39,491 nt of DNA, from contig JAUJMV010000028.1 in the NCBI GenBank assembly GCA_030446685.1, positions 24,235 through 63,725 of the forward strand. Reading direction: 5' to 3'. Both the position numbers and the translations under genes were made by a program. Positions within the stretch are counted from its first letter, which is position 1, and each line of letters opens with the position of its first letter. Under the pieces are notes generated by a model, which was given only the letters and a program-made list of their open reading frames with translations, had not been told where the DNA came from and ran no database searches. Source of the stretch: Thermomicrobiales bacterium. Its GTDB lineage: Bacteria > Chloroflexota > Chloroflexia > Thermomicrobiales > CADCWN01. Of this stretch, positions 16,201 through 22,985 are shown one piece after another.

Positions 16201-17008
16201 CGCCGCCGTGCGCGAGCGCTACGACTTCTCCCCCGCCCAGGTGCGCCTCGTCGAGGGCATCGCCGACACGGCGGCGCTGGCGCTGGAGAACGCCCAGCTC
16301 TACGCCCGCAGCCGCGAGCTGGCGACCGCCGAGGAGCGCAACCGCCTCGCGCGCGAGATCCACGACACTCTCGCCCAGGGTCTCACCGCGGTCACCCTGC
16401 ACCTCGAGGTCGCCGACGCGCTGCTGGAGGCGCCCGAGCCCCGCCCGGAGGCGCGCGAGAACGTCCGCACGGCGATGGACCTGACGCGCGCCAACCTGGA
16501 GGAGGCCCGCCGCTCGGTGATGGACCTGCGCGCCGCGCCGCTGCAGGACCTCTCGCTGCCGGAGGCGCTCGACCAGCTCCTCCGCCGCACCGGGCGCGAG
16601 CACGGCTTCGAGGGGTGCTACCGCGACCGCGGCGTCGCCGGGCGGCTCCCCGCGCGGCTCGAATCGGGCTTCTACCGCATCGCCCAGGAGCTCCTCAGCA
16701 ACATCGCCAAGCACGCCCACGCCACCCAGGTCGACATGACGCTCGAACGCGCGAACGGCTCGCTCGTCCTGATGCTGGCCGACGACGGCGTCGGCTTCGA
16801 CCCGGCCGCCCCGCGCGCCCCCGGCATGGGCGGCGGCTTCGGCCTGATCGGCCTGCGCGAGCGGATCGCCCTCCTCGGCGGCAGCCTCGAATTCGACACC
16901 GCCCCCGACGAGGGCACCCGCGTCCGCGTCACCGTCCCCGTGGCGAACGCGGAGCGCGGAGCGCGGAGCGCGGAACAGGACGAACGCGGAACGGGGAACG
17001 CGGAATAG
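13283..17008 (+). CDS. Five-GAF NarL-type sensor histidine kinase
   Basis: A cytoplasmic sensor kinase of 1241 aa without membrane segments. An N-terminal helical region (1-170) is followed by five tandem GAF domains at about 174-317, 326-495, 500-665, 669-833 and 835-1015; each ends in a variant of VALENARLF. The dimerisation/phosphoacceptor domain is HisKA_3-type (AEERNRLAREIHDTLAQGL, His near 1026). The ATPase domain shows ELLSNIAKHAHA, DDGVGFDP and GFGLIGLRERI. ATG 13283 is chosen because the frame upstream looks non-coding. It phosphorylates, by inference, the LuxR-type regulator encoded next. Its last residues (AERGARSAEQDERGTGNAE) are encoded by repeat H7. GAF ligands cannot be predicted. 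Confidence 0.93.
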   Translation: MVTLGEQVQLSRHLASTFTAQRAGILNAWLRGLRDIPRHFDGRLPEAHLEEFAPPTLDALIAYLARGDRKALRRLAVSWARRQDGLGVGLGESLRAILALGPAAAPILRRAGLERGQAQVEGFLAALAEEVASAYTGALKHHFAEKARATQAAEERLLSLQTVAGAVAQERDQERTLELIAREVLKLTGAAEAAVYLPDADDRVLHPVVSIGPDGFNHDGKPEPVETGLLGHVYRSGHLLVASGPEGGDPRPDAAPPGGAVARSTLIAPLRTGGGVIGVLGVRQPLGESFTRADVELLGLFADQAAIALENARLFRETERRGDELETLYRIGTIANRSLDLDRVLNDVLDYILEARDLHRGAIYLLDPACTRLELRTRRDLSSDGRRPALGGAEGATGDERDILLPASIPYGEGPVGRVAATGELRIDDDAAGQRRAYRIPLRVKGRVLGVLLLFGAPEARPEDDPAELALMTAIGDQIGVALDNANLLAGREARLNQLATLNDILRAISAILDLDSLYDAIHAGCSRLFDTTNFYIAVHHPRTGERTTHRWYEDGRRREDHEGTPIFRGLCPLVMDERRPIRTDDYWAECARRGLEGSPRLNSAGALAWLGVPMIAGDRAIGAIVIASDRQCYTDEDVTLLGTIASGCAVALENARAYAGEQRRADQLRALNEMSRSIVSIRKADYLLPRITDTVRAIFDYNHVGILLHQPGRDELVLKAQATRDARPDDLGLRVPCGAHIVGQVAATRQPLLVNDVAADPRFLATASVEGTRAELALPIVLGDRLLGVLDVGSRHPGAFDAGDVATLQTLADGVAVAMDNARLFEEEHRRRQELTSILDVTKAATSSLLLDEVLRLVARGIAGAVDIPSCTIYLLDETGQWLIPATGVNVSGANGASGHDADPAANFYHLPINLAYDPFLRDVVEGRRAALCADVAADPRTTAEVYRALGLKSILAVPLIAKDRPLGVALVAAVRERYDFSPAQVRLVEGIADTAALALENAQLYARSRELATAEERNRLAREIHDTLAQGLTAVTLHLEVADALLEAPEPRPEARENVRTAMDLTRANLEEARRSVMDLRAAPLQDLSLPEALDQLLRRTGREHGFEGCYRDRGVAGRLPARLESGFYRIAQELLSNIAKHAHATQVDMTLERANGSLVLMLADDGVGFDPAAPRAPGMGGGFGLIGLRERIALLGGSLEFDTAPDEGTRVRVTVPVANAERGARSAEQDERGTGNAE

Positions 17009-17127
17009 CGTTTTCGCGCGTGCGGTATACTTCCGCGTGGGATGGTCGAGGCATGAACAGTGTACCCGCAGCGGGGACAGCATCGCTCCAACCCCGCCTT
17101 TGTTCCGCGTTCGCCGTTCCGCGTTCA
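16944..17127. repeat. Heptad-word inverted repeat H7 (GCGGAGC/GCGGAAC)
   Basis: The left arm, 16944-17006, lies inside the kinase coding end; the right arm, 17099-17127 (TTCCGCGTTCGCCGTTCCGCG), ends 12 nt before the regulator start. The loop of roughly 90 nt contains a TATACT box (17026-17031). Confidence 0.85.
17026..17031 (+). promoter_or_regulatory. -10-like element in the H7 loop
   Basis: TATACT about 110 nt upstream of the response-regulator start. No convincing -35; it could give the regulator its own transcript. Confidence 0.3.
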
Positions 17128-17139
17128 CTTGGGGGGAGC

Positions 17140-17775
17140 ATGATTCGGATTGTCGTCGCCGACGATCACCCGGTGGTCCGCGCCGGGCTGGTGATGATGC
17201 TCGACACGCAGCCCGACATGCAGGTCATCGGCGAGGCGGCCGACGGGCTGGAGGCGGTCGAGCGCGTCACCGCGCTCGCGCCGGACGTCGTGCTGATGGA
17301 CCTGGAGATGCCGGGGCTGGACGGCCCGCGGGCGATCGAGCGCATCCACGCCGCCCGGCCCGACACGCGCATCCTCGTCCTGACCGCCTACGACACCGAC
17401 GAGCGCATCCTGCAGGCGGTCCAGGCCGGCGCGCGCGGCTACCTGCTGAAGGGGGCGCCACGCGACGAGATTTTCCAGGCGGTGCGCGTCATCCACGCCG
17501 GCGGCTCCCTCCTCCAGCCGGCCATCGCGACCAAGCTGCTCAACCGCGTCGGCGACCTGCTGCGTGGCGAGCGCGAGGAGACCCTCACCGAGCGCGAGCT
17601 GCAGGTCCTCGAACTGATGGCGAAGGGCTACCGCAACAAGGAGATCGCCAAGGAACTTTTCATTACCGAGCGCACGGTCAAGTTCCACGCCAACATCCTC
17701 TTCCAGAAGCTCGACGTCGACAGCCGCACCGAGGCCGTCAGCCAGGCCCTGCAACGCGGCATCATCAAGCTGTGA
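17140..17775 (+). CDS. NarL/LuxR-type response regulator
   Basis: A DNA-binding response regulator of 211 aa. Receiver domain 1-120: MIRIVVADDHPVVRAG with acidic D8/D9, phosphoacceptor D54 in VVLMDLEMPG, Thr in ILVLTAYD and Lys in GYLLKGA. The C-terminal LuxR/GerE helix-turn-helix (about 148-205) reads LTERELQVLELMAKGYRNKEIAKEL and ERTVKFHANILFQKL. The ATG follows GGGGGGAGC. It is encoded 131 nt after the GAF kinase and is its presumed partner; the kinase's HisKA_3 type matches this regulator class. Target genes unknown. Confidence 0.95.
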   Translation: MIRIVVADDHPVVRAGLVMMLDTQPDMQVIGEAADGLEAVERVTALAPDVVLMDLEMPGLDGPRAIERIHAARPDTRILVLTAYDTDERILQAVQAGARGYLLKGAPRDEIFQAVRVIHAGGSLLQPAIATKLLNRVGDLLRGEREETLTERELQVLELMAKGYRNKEIAKELFITERTVKFHANILFQKLDVDSRTEAVSQALQRGIIKL

Positions 17776-17777
17776 CC

Positions 17778-17905
17778 GAGTCGGGAGTCGGGAGTCGGGA
17801 GTCGGGAGTCGGGAGTCGGAGAACGTGAACCGGTAATGGGACAGATGTCAAGCGAAGCCAGCCACAGCGATTCGCTCCCGACTCCCGACTCCCGACTCCC
17901 GACTT
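17778..17905. repeat. Heptad-word inverted repeat H8 (word GAGTCGG)
   Basis: The clearest example. The left arm, 17778-17820, is six near-perfect GAGTCGG copies beginning two bases after the regulator stop. The right arm, 17875-17905, is about four CCGACTC copies ending 11 nt before the next start codon. The loop is about 54 nt. Confidence 0.95.
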
Positions 17906-17916
17906 CACAGCGCACG

Positions 17917-18422
17917 ATGATCACCCTCGACACCGGCGCGCTGCGCTTCAACTACCGCATCGTCGGCGTCGCCGTGGCGGGCGGGCGGGTGCTGCTCCAC
18001 CGCGCGGAGCGGGACGCGTTCTGGTCGCTGCCCGGCGGGCGGGCCGAGCTGGGCGAGCCGGCCGAGCAGACGCTGCGGCGCGAGCTGCGCGAGGAATTGG
18101 GCGTCGAGATTCGGGTCGAGCGGCTGCTCTGGGTCGTCGAGAACTTCTTCAGCCACGCCGCCCGCGACTATCACGACTGGCACTCTACTTCCTGATGACC
18201 CTCCCCCCCGACGATCCCCGCTGCCGCGCCGACGCCCCGTTCGCCGGCGCGGAAGAGGGCATCCCGTTGATCTTCCGCTGGTTCCCCCTCGCCGACCTCG
18301 ACCGGACGGTCCTCTACCCCACCTTCCTCAGACAGGCCCTGCGCGATCTGCCCCTCGTCCCCACGCACGTCGTCCACACCGACACGAAGGCCGTCGCGCC
18401 CTCCCCGGCGGCCGGCGGCTGA
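17917..18422 (+). pseudogene. NUDIX hydrolase, frameshifted
   Basis: A NUDIX pyrophosphohydrolase starting MITLDTGALRFNYRIVGVAVAGGRVLLHRA with the box GGRAELGEPAEQTLRRELREELG. The frame ends early at 18195 (YHDWHSTS). One extra C near 18177 would change YHDW to YHDLALYFLMTLPPDDP and continue through EGIPLIFRWFPLADLDRTVLYPTFL to 18422, as expected for the family. It is therefore either a single-base pseudogene or a sequencing error. No ribosome-binding site is visible because the right arm of H8 lies immediately upstream. Substrate unknown. Confidence 0.75.
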
Positions 18423-18524
18423 TCCCCGCGCGCCTTGCGCCCCACGCCGTGTCGTTTCGCGGCGCCCACCGGTTATGAAGGGTGTCCGCGGGCCACCGTC
18501 CGACGCCCGCGCCCGGGCCGGCTA

Positions 18525-18533
18525 TGGTATCCT
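18525..18533 (+). promoter_or_regulatory. Weak extended -10 upstream of the lipoprotein gene
   Basis: TGGTATCCT, about 190 nt before the start at 18724. It is the only promoter-like signal seen in the 300-nt gap 18423-18723, which otherwise shows nothing recognisable. Confidence 0.35.
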
Positions 18534-18723
18534 TCCCCCGGTTGGCGGAATCGCCGCCCCAGCGGGGCACTCAACGGGATACCGAGCACGCCGCGCGGCG
18601 CTCCGGCGGGGCGAACCGCGGCTGTGCCACGCGCCCGAGCGCCAGCATCGGCCCGGCCCGAACGGCGCGTGACACCCGCTCCGGCGGATCGCCCCGCCAT
18701 CCGTCCCGCATAGAGGAGGCGCC

Positions 18724-19542
18724 GTGAGGAGATTGCCGTCCCTGACCCTGCCGGGCCTGCTGCTCGCCATCGCGCTGGCCGGGTGCAGCCTCGGGGGGGC
18801 CACCAGCCCGGCCCCGACCGCCACGACGGTCGCCGCCACCGCGCCCGCCGCCACCGGCGCGACGATCACGACCGGCGGCGGCGCCACCGCCGTGACCGTC
18901 GGCGCCACCACCACCGTCCGGGCCATCGGCGCCGGCGCGGCCGCCACGACCGCCGCGACCCCGCCGGCCCGGACGACCGGCGGCGCCCCCACCCCCGCCA
19001 CCACGACGGCCCGCGCGACCGGGACCGGCACCGCCCCGCGCACCCCCACCCGCGCCGCGTCCCCCGGCACGCCCCTGCCCGCCCTCCCCACCGGCCAGAC
19101 CTATCGCGACCCGCAGGGCCGCTTCTCCTTCACCATCCCCGAGACCTGGACCCAGGCCCCGCCCGCCGGCTCGGAGGTCGCCTACCGGGCGCCCACGCCG
19201 GAAGGGGTCGTCCCCGGCACCGTCAATGTCGTCCTGGAGAAGCTCCCCTCCGCCGCCGTCACCCTCGACGAGTACGACCAGGCCGGCGAGCAGAACCTCC
19301 GGCAGCAATTCCCCGACTACCGGCCGATCAGCCTCTCCCGGGTCACGGTCGACGGCAAGCCGGCCTACAAGCGCGTCTACACCGCGACGGTCGCCGGCCG
19401 GCTGATGCAGATCCAGCAGATCTACCTGATCGACAACGACACCGCCTACATCATCTCCTCGGGGGCGCCCCAGGACACCTTCGGCAACTACACCACGATC
19501 TTCGACCAGATCTCCGGCACCTTCAAAGTCGGCACACGCTGA
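18724..19542 (+). CDS. Lipoprotein with PsbP/DcrB-like domain
   Basis: An exported lipoprotein of 272 aa. A hydrophobic signal ends in the lipobox LAGC (Cys about residue 21). A Thr/Ala/Pro-rich low-complexity spacer follows to about residue 125. The globular part starts YRDPQGRFSFTIPETWTQ, the entry strand typical of PsbP/DcrB-like (DUF1795-related) domains, and ends IYLIDNDTAYIISSGAP...FDQISGTFKVG. The GTG start has GAGGAGG 6 nt upstream. It is probably anchored outside the membrane; the role is unknown. The stop overlaps the left arm of repeat H9. Confidence 0.85.
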   Translation: MRRLPSLTLPGLLLAIALAGCSLGGATSPAPTATTVAATAPAATGATITTGGGATAVTVGATTTVRAIGAGAAATTAATPPARTTGGAPTPATTTARATGTGTAPRTPTRAASPGTPLPALPTGQTYRDPQGRFSFTIPETWTQAPPAGSEVAYRAPTPEGVVPGTVNVVLEKLPSAAVTLDEYDQAGEQNLRQQFPDYRPISLSRVTVDGKPAYKRVYTATVAGRLMQIQQIYLIDNDTAYIISSGAPQDTFGNYTTIFDQISGTFKVGTR

Positions 19543-19653
19543 TTGCGGATTGGCGATTGCGGATTGCGGATTAGACAGGAAGTGGATAGCTGCCGCTGAC
19601 GTCGGGCTTGTATCCTCGTCAATCCGCAATCCGCAATCGCCAATCCGCAATTG
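19541..19653. repeat. Heptad-word inverted repeat H9 (word GCGGATT)
   Basis: The left arm, 19541-19573, begins in the lipoprotein stop codon and repeats GCGGATT with one GGCGATT variant. The right arm, 19620-19653, is its complement and ends 12 nt before the cupin start. Bases 19612-19651 recur exactly at 21118-21157. Confidence 0.9.
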
Positions 19654-19665
19654 ATAGGGGGTAGC

Positions 19666-20094
19666 ATGACGAACGCACCGCAGCCGCTGGGCGACTTGCC
19701 GCTCGGCTACGCCAAGAGCGAGGTCGGGCCGACCTTCGAGCCGGCCTTCCACAAGCTGGCCGAACTGGACGAGGTCGCGCTGGTCGACGGGGTCGCCGCG
19801 CGCTTCGTCGCCGGCGGGCGGATGATGTTCTCCTTCGTCCGCCTCGCCCCCGGCGCGATCATGCCCGATCACTCCCACCCGCACGAGCAGCTCGGCTTCG
19901 TCATCGAGGGCTCGATGCGCCTGGCGATCGGCGGCGACGAGCGCGAGCTGACGGTCGGCGACGCCTACGCCATCCCCGGCGGCGTCCCCCACAGCGCGAC
20001 CGGCGGCCCCGACGGCTGCCTCGCCCTCGACGCCTTCTCGCCCCCGCGCGAGGAGTACCTGGCGCGGGCGCGCCAGGCCGCGGGCGCGGAGTAG
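19666..20094 (+). CDS. Cupin-domain protein
   Basis: A small single-cupin protein of 142 aa. Motif 1 is PDHSHPHEQLGFVIEGSMRLAIGG, with the His/His/Glu metal ligands; motif 2 is GDAYAIPGGVPHSA, with the fourth His. About 45 residues precede the barrel. ATG 19666 has GATAGGGGG upstream. Function may be metal-dependent dioxygenase, isomerase or sensor; it cannot be narrowed from sequence. The next gene starts 5 nt after its stop, so the two are very likely co-translated. Confidence 0.9.
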   Translation: MTNAPQPLGDLPLGYAKSEVGPTFEPAFHKLAELDEVALVDGVAARFVAGGRMMFSFVRLAPGAIMPDHSHPHEQLGFVIEGSMRLAIGGDERELTVGDAYAIPGGVPHSATGGPDGCLALDAFSPPREEYLARARQAAGAE

Positions 20095-20099
20095 CGGGG

Positions 20100-20906
20100 A
20101 TGGACGCCCCCGCCGCCCTGCGCGTGATGAGTTTCAACATTCGCGGGGCGGTCCACGCCGACGGCGCGAACGCCTGGCCGAATCGCGCCGCCCTCAACGT
20201 GGCGACGATCCGCCGCCACGCGCCCGACCTGATCGGCTTCCAGGAGGCGCAGCAGGGCAACCTGGAGGCCTACCGGGCCGACCTGCCCGACTATGAGGTC
20301 CGCCAGGGGCCGCGCTACGACAACGCCGAGCCGCACGCCTACGCGGTGATCGCCTGGCGCCCCGCGCGCCTGGCGATCATCGCGTCCGGCGGCTGCTGGC
20401 TCAGCCGCACCCCCGAGCGCTTCTCCGCCGACTGGGACACCGCCTGCGTCCGGGTGGCGCACTGGGCCAGGTTCCGCCCCGCCGCCGGCGGGGCCGAGTT
20501 CCTGCACCTCAACACGCACCTGGACCACGTCAGCGAGCCCGCGCGCGTCGAGGGCGCCGCGCTGATCCTCCGGCAACTGGCCGGCCTCGCCCCGGCGGAT
20601 CTGCCGGTCATCATCACCGGCGACTTCAACTGCCGCCCCGGCTCGCCCGCCTACCGCCTCTTCACCGACGCCGGCTTCGCCGACGCCCATCTCGCCGCGG
20701 GCAATGCCGATCGGGGGGCGCACACCTTCCACGGCTTCAAGGGGGCCGGCTTCGTCCCCTGGGACGACGGCGGGCCGGTGCGGATCGACTGGGTCCTGAC
20801 CCGCGGCCTCGCCGTCCGCTCCTGCGCGATCGGGCGCGACGAGGCGCCCCCGCTCTACCCCAGCGACCACTACCCGCTCCTCGCCGAGCTGGCGCCGGGC
20901 GCTTGA
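20100..20906 (+). CDS. Endonuclease/exonuclease/phosphatase family protein
   Basis: A metal-dependent phosphoesterase of the DNase I/EEP fold, 268 aa. Signatures in order: VMSFNIRGA (Asn), LIGFQEAQ (Glu), HLNTHLDHVS (His), VIITGDFNCRPGS (Asp-x-Asn), and the C-terminal YPSDHYPLLAEL (Asp-His). RIDWVLTRGL supplies the usual IDyil strand. No signal peptide is seen, so a cytosolic enzyme is likely. Substrates in this family include DNA, phospholipids and sugar phosphates. It lies 5 nt downstream of the cupin gene. The pair is bounded by two exact copies of a 40-nt repeat arm. Confidence 0.92.
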   Translation: MDAPAALRVMSFNIRGAVHADGANAWPNRAALNVATIRRHAPDLIGFQEAQQGNLEAYRADLPDYEVRQGPRYDNAEPHAYAVIAWRPARLAIIASGGCWLSRTPERFSADWDTACVRVAHWARFRPAAGGAEFLHLNTHLDHVSEPARVEGAALILRQLAGLAPADLPVIITGDFNCRPGSPAYRLFTDAGFADAHLAAGNADRGAHTFHGFKGAGFVPWDDGGPVRIDWVLTRGLAVRSCAIGRDEAPPLYPSDHYPLLAELAPGA

Positions 20907-20944
20907 TTCCCGCCCACTGCGGAAGCGGCGACCGTTAAGGGGTG

Positions 20945-21041
20945 GTAGGGGCAGGCCCCCGTGCCTGCCCGCGTGGCCGACCACCGACGGTTCAGGTAGG
21001 ACACCGGCCTGGGGCGGCCCTGCGGGGCCACGGGTAGGCAC
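20945..21041. repeat. GTAGGGGC-type hairpin repeat
   Basis: GTAGGGGCAGGCCCCCG followed by GCCTGCCC forms a tight hairpin (GGGCAGGC/GCCTGCCC). A wider imperfect pair joins 20961-20978 with 21026-21041. The left part matches 7395 closely. It sits in the convergent gap between the EEP gene and prfB. Confidence 0.6.
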
Positions 21042-21083
21042 AAGGCCTTTCCCGCCCACCGACCGGATACGCGCGAAAGCAAC

Positions 21084-21117
21084 GGGGGCGGCGCGGAATC
21101 AACTCCGCGCCGCCCCC
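21084..21117. terminator. Strong hairpin between convergent genes
   Basis: A perfect 14-bp stem (GGGGGCGGCGCGGA with TCCGCGCCGCCCCC) around ATCAAC, located between the convergent EEP gene and prfB ends. No T-tract follows on either strand, but its position fits a bidirectional terminator. Confidence 0.5.
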
Positions 21118-21157
21118 ATCCTCGTCAATCCGCAATCCGCAATCGCCAATCCGCAAT
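21118..21157. repeat. Heptad-word arm H10, exact copy of the H9 right arm
   Basis: Forty bases identical to 19612-19651, including 8 nt of non-repetitive loop-side sequence (ATCCTCGT). No left arm is present here. It ends 4 nt before the prfB stop codon. Confidence 0.9.
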
Positions 21158-21161
21158 CGCT

Positions 21162-22302
21162 TCAGGCGGCGTCCTCGCCGTTCGCGCCGGGGCCGGCCCC
21201 GTTCGCGCCGATCCGCGAGTGCAGGTAGGCCTCGATGAAGGGGTCGATCTCGCCATCGAGCACCGCCTGGATGTTGCCGGTGCTCTCGCCGGTGCGCAAA
21301 TCCTTCACCAGCGTGTAGGGGTGCAGCACGTACGATCGGATCTGGCTGCCGAACTCGGCCGCCAGCCGCTCCCCCTTCAGCTTCGCCTGCTGCTCCTCGC
21401 GCTCGCGCAGCTTCAGCTCGAGCAGCTTGGCGCGCAGGATCTTCAGCGCCGACTCCCGGTTCTGCAACTGCGACCGCTCGTTCTGGCAGGTCACGACGAT
21501 CCCGGTCGGCAGGTGCGTGATCCGGATCGCCGACGAGGTCTTGTTGACGTGCTGCCCCCCCGCGCCCGACGCGCGGTAGGTGTCGATCCGCAGATCCTCG
21601 TCGTTGATCTCGACCTCGACCGCCTCCTCCACCTCCGGCAGCACCTCCACCTGGGCGAAGGCGGTGTGACGGCGGTGGGCCTGGTCGAATGGCGAGAGGC
21701 GCACCAGGCGGTGAACCCCCTTCTCGGCCTTGACGAACCCATAGGCGTCCGGGCCGCGCACCTCGACGGTGGCCGCCTTGATCCCCGCCTCCTCGCCCTC
21801 GGTGTAGTCGAGAATCTCGGTCTTGAAGCCGCGCCGCTCGGCCCAGCGCAAATACATCCGCAGCAGCATCTCGGCCCAGTCCTGGGCGTCGATCCCCCCC
21901 GCGCCCATGCTGATGCTGACGATCGCGTCGTGGTCGTCGTAGGGGCCGGAGAGCATCAGCCGCAGCTCCAGCGCGCCCACCCGCCGCGCCAGCGCCTCCG
22001 CCTCCGCCGCGACCTCCGCCACGACCCCCTCATCCGCCTCCTCGGTCGCCAGCGACAGCAGCTCCTCGGCGTCGGCGATCTGCTGCCCGAAGTCCTGCCA
22101 CTCGGCGACCTGCTGGCGCAGCCCGGTCAGGCGGCGCATCGTCGCCTGCGCGGTGCGGGGGTCGTTCCAGAAGTCCGGCGCGGCGCTGGCCGCCTCCAGT
22201 TCGGCTATCTGGGCCTCTTTCGCTGGCAAGTCAAAGACGCACCCCGATCTGATCGATCCGCCCGCGCAACTCGCCGAGCAGCGTCGCAACCTGTTCGCTC
22301 AT
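21162..22302 (-). CDS. prfB: Peptide chain release factor 2, programmed +1 frameshift
   Basis: RF2 recognises UGA/UAA and releases the finished peptide. The zero-frame start MSEQVATLLGELRGRIDQIGVRL (23 codons from 22302) meets an in-frame TGA at 22231-22233; after a +1 shift the protein continues DLPAKEAQIAELEAA to 21162, 379 aa in all. RF2 marks are the SPF tripeptide (RLVRLSPFDQAHRRH) and the peptidyl-transferase loop SGAGGQHVNKTSSAIRITH. The shift makes RF2 synthesis depend inversely on RF2 activity (established for E. coli). An extended -10 promoter is about 75 nt upstream. Confidence 0.96.
22230..22245 (-). promoter_or_regulatory. prfB programmed-frameshift site
   Basis: The minus strand reads GGGGTG-CGT-CTT-TGA-C: slippery CTT, UGA stop, following C, and a Shine-Dalgarno-like G run just upstream. 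This matches the known RF2 recoding signal. Confidence 0.92.
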
Positions 22303-22375
22303 CGTCGTTTCCGCCCTTCCCTTGTTCCCTGGCGCGCCCGGCAGAGCGCGCCGGTTTCCCCGACAAATCGGGCAA

Positions 22376-22384
22376 AGTATAGCA
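22376..22384 (-). promoter_or_regulatory. Extended -10 promoter of prfB
   Basis: TGCTATACT on the minus strand, about 75 nt upstream of the prfB start. No -35 match. Confidence 0.5.
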
Positions 22385-22810
22385 TAGGGCCGCCCCCGGC
22401 CCCGCCGGGATGACGGCCGGTGGGACATCTCAGCGCCGAGTCCCCGGCGAGCCGGACATCGCCGAGCCCCCCGCCCGGTCGCGCGGCCTCCGCCCCCCAT
22501 CCGCCTGCCCGCCTGTCCGCCTACCTGCCTCTCCCCCCGCCCCCTGGCACCGCCCGCCCCCGCCGCCGGGTCCGATCGGTATCCGGGCGCGCACACCCCG
22601 ACCCGCCCACGGACGCGCCCGGCCGCGAGAACGGCGTTTTCGCGAAACGAACCGCCTCCAACTGGTTCGATTATGGCGTCCCAGCAAGGGAAACAACCCC
22701 ATCGCTGAGTCTGGAGGACGGCCAGAATGACCCCCAAATCCCCTCATTCCCCCCCCTCGCTCCCGAACGCGGCGGCCCCGCCCCGCCTCGATCCGGCCCG
22801 TCGGCCTCTG

Positions 22811-22848
22811 CTCCCCCTCCCTCTCCCAGCATTGGGAAAGGGAGGGGG
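22811..22848 (+). repeat. Pyrimidine/purine hairpin in the serA leader region
   Basis: A CCCCCTCCCTCTCCCA arm pairs with TGGGAAAGGGAGGGGG around GCAT, and further GGGGGA runs follow to 22900. It lies in the divergent prfB-serA gap (22303-22985), in which no gene is convincing. Confidence 0.55.
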
Positions 22849-22912
22849 TTGGGGGGAGGGTGAGGGCCGCCCGGCGCCGGGGGGAGGGGGAGGGGGAGGG
22901 CCTCCCCCCGGC

Positions 22913-22921
22913 TGGTATACT
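22913..22921 (+). promoter_or_regulatory. Extended -10 promoter of serA
   Basis: TGGTATACT, 64 nt before the serA start; identical to the box before moxR at 35571. Confidence 0.55.
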
Positions 22922-22985
22922 CCCCGCCGGGACGACGACCGAGGGATGCACAGCGATGGGGTGCGGCGGCGGGGGACGGAGGGGC

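Noticed and set aside
12865-17139. A very long Arg/Pro-rich open frame overlapping the kinase gene in another frame and joining the response regulator
   Set aside because: Its composition is the shifted reading of G+C-rich codons; the kinase motifs are all in the other frame. Only the part after 17140 is real.
17778-17905. Possible CRISPR array
   Set aside because: Units are contiguous 7-mers without spacers, inverted across a loop, and no cas genes are present.
17836-17916. Upstream start for the NUDIX gene at 17836
   Set aside because: The extra 27 codons read through repeat arm H8; ATG 17917 matches the family start.
22303-22985. A serine-related riboswitch or small gene upstream of serA
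   Set aside because: No known riboswitch core could be recognised and open frames there are low-complexity.
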